Below are positions 23,516 to 23,620 of a DNA stretch of 23,620 nt, one piece after another. The stretch is from positions 1 through 23,620 of the forward strand of contig CAJTSH010000044.1 of assembly GCA_910578885.1 (NCBI GenBank), read 5' to 3'. Source of the DNA: an uncultured Lachnospiraceae bacterium (GTDB lineage Bacteria; Bacillota; Clostridia; Lachnospirales; Lachnospiraceae). Below the pieces are notes generated by a model. It did no database searches and was not told where the DNA came from. It saw only the letters and a list, made by a program, of their open reading frames with translations. Each line of letters opens with the position of its first letter. Position 1 is the first letter of the stretch. The position numbers and the translations under genes are program-made.

Positions 23516-23544
23516 TCTCAATGAATACCCTGTACTCACTGAGA
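23516..23544 (-). promoter_or_regulatory. RNA hairpin in the 23S-tRNA spacer
   Basis: In the minus-strand RNA, CUCAGUGAGUAC pairs with GUAUUCAUUGAG (plus one outer U-A) around a 3-nt loop, 13 bp with two G-U wobbles. The wobbles pair only in the minus-strand transcript, supporting a role in rRNA/tRNA processing. Confidence 0.55.
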
Positions 23545-23608
23545 ATAACAAACTTATTTAAAAGGTACATACCTTCAAAACTTCATACAGAATCTTCCGA
23601 GCGTCCTT

Positions 23609-23620
23609 GGTCAAGCCCTC
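23609..23620 (-). rRNA. 3' end of a 23S rRNA gene (runs off window)
   Basis: The minus strand begins GAGGGCTTGACC, the closing bases of Lachnospiraceae-type 23S rRNA, which pair with GGTCAAG at the molecule's 5' end. Only about 12 nt are visible, so this rests on the characteristic tail plus the downstream tRNA and terminator. The 104-nt spacer that follows (23505-23608) includes an AAGGT/ACCTT hairpin at 23562-23575 and the hairpin at 23516-23544, and no 5S rRNA. Confidence 0.6.

Overview
The window looks like chromosomal DNA of a gut-type Lachnospiraceae (Bacillota, Clostridia). This is inferred from the single-chain PurL, a BspA-type leucine-rich repeat surface protein, strong AGGAGG-type ribosome binding sites, sigma-A-like promoters with 17-bp spacers, and a 23S rRNA 3' tail of the Lachnospiraceae kind. 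No species can be named from sequence alone.

Layout, left to right. 1-175: start of an IS30-type transposase running off the left edge. 428-4252 (-): purL, with an extended -10 promoter. 4388-4825 (+): C-terminal remnant of a peptidase E-like protein. 4951-5504 (-): RelB/DinJ-YafQ toxin-antitoxin pair with its own promoter and operator. 5600-5731 (-): scrap of an Rpn/PD-(D/E)XK transposase-like gene. 5774-8563 (-): secreted LRR protein with nested repeats. 9100-10014 (+): LysR regulator, meeting the next operon stop codon to stop codon.

14516-10011 (-) is a compact five-gene operon: SCP2 lipid-binding protein, anchored alpha/beta hydrolase, stand-alone condensation enzyme, stand-alone acyl carrier protein, and AMP-forming acyl ligase. 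It is divergent from a TetR regulator (14700-15332, +). Two copies of a palindrome flank the operon promoter, the distal one covering its -35. The set reads as a minimal, fully dissociated NRPS-like line: the ligase activates an acid, the carrier protein holds it, the condensation enzyme joins it to an acceptor, and the hydrolase and SCP2 protein release or carry a lipid-like product. It is the best candidate here for an undescribed metabolic system; the product is unknown.

15393-17771 (-): XPD/DinG-like helicase with an N-terminal PD-(D/E)XK nuclease. 17987-18214 (-): HPr-like protein without the phosphorylatable histidine. 18632-20971 (-): YicI-type alpha-xylosidase (GH31). 21129-21314 (+): 61-aa BFD-like [2Fe-2S] protein.

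21401-23212 (-) is a two-gene module, an AAA/ABC-type ATPase followed by a small TOPRIM-like protein, in the style of AbiL/PARIS/OLD anti-phage systems. Both genes are interrupted: the ATPase by one extra A in an A6 run just before its Walker A motif, the TOPRIM gene by an in-frame TAA after codon 26.

The right edge holds a terminator, a tRNA-Trp(CCA) with odd features, a 104-nt spacer with an RNA hairpin, and the last ~12 nt of a 23S rRNA gene, all on the minus strand. No 5S gene lies downstream of this 23S.
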